Translations under genes and position numbers: made by a program
Notes under the pieces: model-generated
The model's database searches: none
Told to the model about the DNA's origin: nothing
What the model saw: only the letters and a program-made list of their open reading frames with translations
Shown here: positions 6,335 through 8,049 of the stretch, piece after piece
Layout: each line of letters begins with the position of its first letter
Numbering within the stretch: the first letter of the stretch is position 1
Source: Atribacterota bacterium
GTDB taxonomy: Bacteria; Atribacterota; Phoenicimicrobiia; Phoenicimicrobiales; Phoenicimicrobiaceae
DNA length: 8,049 nt
Assembly: GCA_030599445.1 (NCBI GenBank)
Contig: JAUVOA010000059.1
Coordinates: forward strand, 1 to 8,049
Direction of reading: 5' to 3'

Positions 6335-6453
6335 GTAACCGGTAAACTGGCTAACCGGCTAACCATATTCATTATATACTATATACTAATTTGGCTTCCT
6401 TCTTCTTTTTTCTTAACTAACTAACCAGGTAACCAGCTAACTAGCTAACTAAA
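6335..6453. repeat. Two same-orientation octamer ladders flanking heptamers
   Basis: The first block, 6335-6366, has GTAACCGG, TAAACTGG, CTAACCGG and CTAACCAT. Heptamers follow (TATATAC twice at 6373-6386, then TAATTTG, GCTTCCT, TCTTCTT). The second block, 6414-6453, has five clean 8-nt units (TAACTAAC, TAACCAGG, TAACCAGC, TAACTAGC, TAACTAAA). It joins a heptamer run at 6454 without a spacer base. Confidence 0.75.
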
Positions 6454-6501
6454 TATGCTCTACGCTATACTAATACAAGATGCGAAACAGTTTAGTAATT
6501 T

Positions 6502-6891
6502 TTACTTATCAAGTAGGCTTTCCAGGATCACTTGGGCAATAGCATATTCTTTTGTATGAGAGATAGTTAAAAAATATCTATCAATATCTTTTCCAAAAGT
6601 AATTTCTTTTAATTTTCCAGATGTGTTTATGATAGGTTGCCCCAGTTCATCATTTTTTATCTCAATCTCTTTCCAATTAGCCTCTCTTAATCCTAATCCC
6701 AATGATTTTAACAGGGCTTCTTTGGCAGCAAATTTTCCCGCATAGGATTGAAATTTATTACCCTTCTTTTTTTCACAATATTCTCTCTCTAAGGGGGTAA
6801 ATATCCTAAAGATAAAATTATCTCCCCATCTTTTAATTATTTTTTCTACTCTTCCTATTTTAACTAAATCTATTCCACAACCTACAATCAA
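6502..6891 (-). CDS. acpS: Holo-[acyl-carrier-protein] synthase
   Basis: AcpS transfers 4'-phosphopantetheine from CoA to the serine of apo-ACP, activating it for fatty-acid synthesis. From a TTG start at 6891 the protein is 129 residues, beginning MIVGCGIDLVKIGR. This numbering puts the Mg-binding Asp at 8 and the Glu of GKFAAKEAL at 58, the classic family positions, and leaves AAGGA at 6901-6905 at a 9-nt spacing. The ATG at 6900, three codons upstream, would touch that ribosome site directly, so TTG is preferred. FTPLEREYC near 31-39, SYAGKFAAKEALLKSLG at 49-65 and the C-terminal ISHTKEYAIAQV complete the signature. It lies 51 nt after fxsA and probably shares its transcript. Confidence 0.95.
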   Translation of the reverse strand: MIVGCGIDLVKIGRVEKIIKRWGDNFIFRIFTPLEREYCEKKKGNKFQSYAGKFAAKEALLKSLGLGLREANWKEIEIKNDELGQPIINTSGKLKEITFGKDIDRYFLTISHTKEYAIAQVILESLLDK

Positions 6892-6900
6892 TAATATCAT

Positions 6901-6905
6901 TCCTT
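6901..6905 (-). promoter_or_regulatory. Ribosome binding site favouring the TTG start of acpS
   Basis: AAGGA on the minus strand abuts the ATG at 6900 with no spacer but stands 9 nt from the in-frame TTG at 6891, the normal distance. Confidence 0.7.
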
Positions 6906-6942
6906 TTCTTACTATTTTTTTGGCAGTTAATAAATAAGTATT

Positions 6943-7338
6943 TTAAAATTCTCTATAATAAAAATTGCCTTCTTTTATCTTTCCTTTTAGCCATTTCAAT
7001 AAATATTTCTTAACTATGTTTCTGCTAACGGGTATTAAAAAAATAAAACCTATTATATCGGTAACAAAACCAGGTGTAAGAAGTAATATCCCTCCGGCCA
7101 GGATAATTGCTCCCTGAATTAAGCTGTCCCCTGGCATGATTCCCTCATTTAAATCATTCTGAATCTTCTTTAAAATCATAAAACCTTGACCTTTTACCAG
7201 GTATGCTCCAATTATCCCAGTTAAGATGATTATGCCAATTGTAGTTAGACTCCCTATCTTCTTCCCCACTTCAATTAGAATATATAGTTCTGTTACTGGA
7301 ACTATTACAAATAATATTAATAGTTTAGTAAAAAACAT
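6943..7338 (-). CDS. fxsA: FxsA family membrane protein
   Basis: A small inner-membrane protein of the FxsA family, named for overexpression relieving exclusion of phage T7 by the F plasmid; its normal cellular role is not established. The 131 residues show a hydrophobic N-terminal segment (about 6-22) with PVTELYILIEVG, a second segment near 31-48 ending in GAYLVKGQG, a short cytoplasm-like helix, and a long hydrophobic stretch near 73-103. That stretch includes LLLTPGFVTDIIGF, the most conserved family motif, and is followed by a basic tail. The ATG is supported by GGGAG at 7345-7349 with 6-nt spacing. It sits between the thioesterase and acpS; the linkage hints at membrane or lipid context but proves nothing. 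Confidence 0.92.
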   Translation of the reverse strand: MFFTKLLILFVIVPVTELYILIEVGKKIGSLTTIGIIILTGIIGAYLVKGQGFMILKKIQNDLNEGIMPGDSLIQGAIILAGGILLLTPGFVTDIIGFIFLIPVSRNIVKKYLLKWLKGKIKEGNFYYREF

Positions 7339-7476
7339 CGTTTGCTCCCATCTATTATTAATCTGATTATTTTAAGAAAGTTTGGTAATTAACCTTATTA
7401 AATACTAAAATCTAACTTAGGTAAATTCATTAATCTTCAATCCGATATACTAACTTATATAAGACCTAAATAAAAA
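7339..7476. other. Short spacer without ladders
   Basis: 138 bp between the thioesterase and fxsA. It contains the fxsA ribosome site but no 7- or 8-nt periodicity, unlike the longer gaps. A weak promoter-like pair on the minus strand (TTTACC, 17 nt, TTTAAT) can be picked out but is not distinctive in DNA this A/T-rich. Confidence 0.5.
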
Positions 7477-7914
7477 TCAAGGATACATATATTCATCTAC
7501 TTCTTTCTGCATCTCCTTAGATACAACTATAAACTTCCCCTTTGCCTCCGTCAATAAGGTGCCATCTTCTGAACGAGCTTCCGCTTGAGCCTCAATCATT
7601 CTGCCTAAATCTTTAGTCATCTGAGCGGTAAAGATAATTTTTTCACCCACAAGAGCTTTTTTTCTGTATTTGATGTTTATTTCCACGGTCATAGTCATAA
7701 CATCCTTAGTTATGATTGCAGTTCTGCCCATTATTTCATCTAAAATAGAAAATAGTATTCCTCCGTGAACAATTCCTTTAAAGCCTTGATGTTTTGATTC
7801 GGGAATAAACTCCACTCTAATTTTATCTTGGTCCCTGAAAAAAGTGATATTTAAACCTATAGGATTATCTTTCCCACAGACAAAACAGTTTTTGTATCCT
7901 GGTAAAGCTTGCAA
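7477..7914 (-). CDS. Hotdog-fold (PaaI/4HBT-type) thioesterase family protein
   Basis: Probably a single-domain hotdog acyl-CoA thioesterase acting in the cytoplasm; the substrate is unknown. At 145 residues it has the family length. CFVCGKDNPIGL at 10-21 is a recurring N-terminal motif of one PaaI-like subgroup. VHGGILFSILDEIMGR at 49-64 is the central helix, with HGG near the oxyanion site and Asp59 as candidate catalytic acid. The beta-strand residues MTVEINIKYRKKALVGE follow. The start is TTG, supported by an excellent GGGAGG at 7923-7928 with 8-nt spacing. It is the first gene of the visible minus-strand series, followed by fxsA after 138 bp. It could equally be a non-catalytic acyl-CoA binder. 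Confidence 0.88.
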   Translation of the reverse strand: MQALPGYKNCFVCGKDNPIGLNITFFRDQDKIRVEFIPESKHQGFKGIVHGGILFSILDEIMGRTAIITKDVMTMTVEINIKYRKKALVGEKIIFTAQMTKDLGRMIEAQAEARSEDGTLLTEAKGKFIVVSKEMQKEVDEYMYP

Positions 7915-7922
7915 AAGTAAAA

Positions 7923-7928
7923 CCTCCC
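7923..7928 (-). promoter_or_regulatory. Ribosome binding site fixing the TTG start of the thioesterase gene
   Basis: GGGAGG on the minus strand, 8 nt before the TTG at 7914. This is the strongest Shine-Dalgarno in the window. Confidence 0.8.
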
Positions 7929-7932
7929 TATA

Positions 7933-7994
7933 ATTGGTTAGTTGGTTACTTAGTTATGTAGCTTACTGCATAAACAAATAACTAACTGACCAAC
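7933..7994. repeat. Inverted octamer ladder in the thioesterase leader
   Basis: Units ATTGGTTA, GTTGGTTA and CTTAGTTA at 7933-7956 face reverse-oriented units TAACTAAC and TGACCAAC at 7979-7994. The arms 7941-7956 and 7979-7994 are complementary at 14 of 16 positions with a 22-nt loop, the best-paired octamer hairpin in the window. It ends about 5 bp upstream of the ribosome binding site. The remaining bases to the right edge show nothing identifiable. Confidence 0.75.
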
Positions 7995-8049
7995 AAGTGA
8001 TGTAATGTGTAACACGTGATAAATAACCTGTAATAAATACCTGTTTTTA

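Larger units (their letters stand above)
5982..6501. repeat. Largest gene-free gap (acpS-nnr), 520 bp of mixed ladders
   Basis: No gene is visible. It contains a heptamer run at 6005-6060 (CGTTAGT, GAATAGT twice, TCGTTAG, TATTGCG twice); about 100 bp of plain AT-rich DNA with no periodicity; ACG-type heptamers at 6168-6195; a CGTATCT run at 6204-6226 in the opposite orientation; a very A/T-rich stretch at 6230-6290; ACG-type heptamers at 6292-6326; two octamer blocks (6335-6366 and 6414-6453) with CTAT/TTC heptamers between them; and a last CTAT heptamer run at 6454-6481 next to the acpS end. The nnr ribosome site is at 5989-5996. No clear promoter or terminator was found. Confidence 0.8.

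Overview
The window is AT-rich bacterial DNA (roughly one third G+C by eye) with nine genes, all on the minus strand, so it reads right to left. It encodes housekeeping functions only; no mobile element, phage gene, rRNA, tRNA or CRISPR array is visible. The low G+C, the TTG starts behind good Shine-Dalgarno sites, and the gene order acpS - nnr - alr - tsaE - tsaB - rimI - tsaD point to a Firmicutes-like or Atribacterota-like, possibly uncultured anaerobic bacterium. That placement is an inference with low confidence.

Layout in transcription order. A hotdog-fold thioesterase (7914-7477) and a small FxsA-family membrane protein (7338-6943) come first. Next is holo-ACP synthase (6891-6502), which activates acyl carrier protein. 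A 520-bp gap leads to a bifunctional NAD(P)H-hydrate repair enzyme (5981-4437). A 266-bp gap leads to alanine racemase (4170-2995), which supplies D-Ala for peptidoglycan. A 387-bp gap leads to a compact group: tsaE (2607-2131) overlaps tsaB (2150-1449) by 20 bp, and rimI (1442-981) starts 6 nt after tsaB. A 324-bp gap separates rimI from tsaD (656 to the left edge, cut off at its C-terminus). TsaB, TsaD and TsaE make the t6A modification of tRNA, and RimI acetylates ribosomal protein S18. The cluster therefore serves lipid activation, cofactor repair, wall precursors and translation fidelity.

The unusual part is between the genes. Every gap longer than about 230 bp, plus the leader at the right edge, is filled with degenerate short-word ladders. 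One class has a strict 7-nt step (words such as ACGAGAT, ACGATTC, CTATACG, CGGTTTA, TTTTCGC, TGATTCC). The other has a strict 8-nt step (CTRGTTAN, or NTAACYAG in the opposite orientation). The word changes along a ladder while the 7-nt phase holds, for example over 13 units at 2790-2880. Octamer blocks often occur as inverted pairs that could fold into long imperfect hairpins. Ladders run right up to, and in places into, gene ends. The tight gene junctions and two short spacers lack them. No strong sigma-70 promoter or U-tract terminator stands out in any gap.
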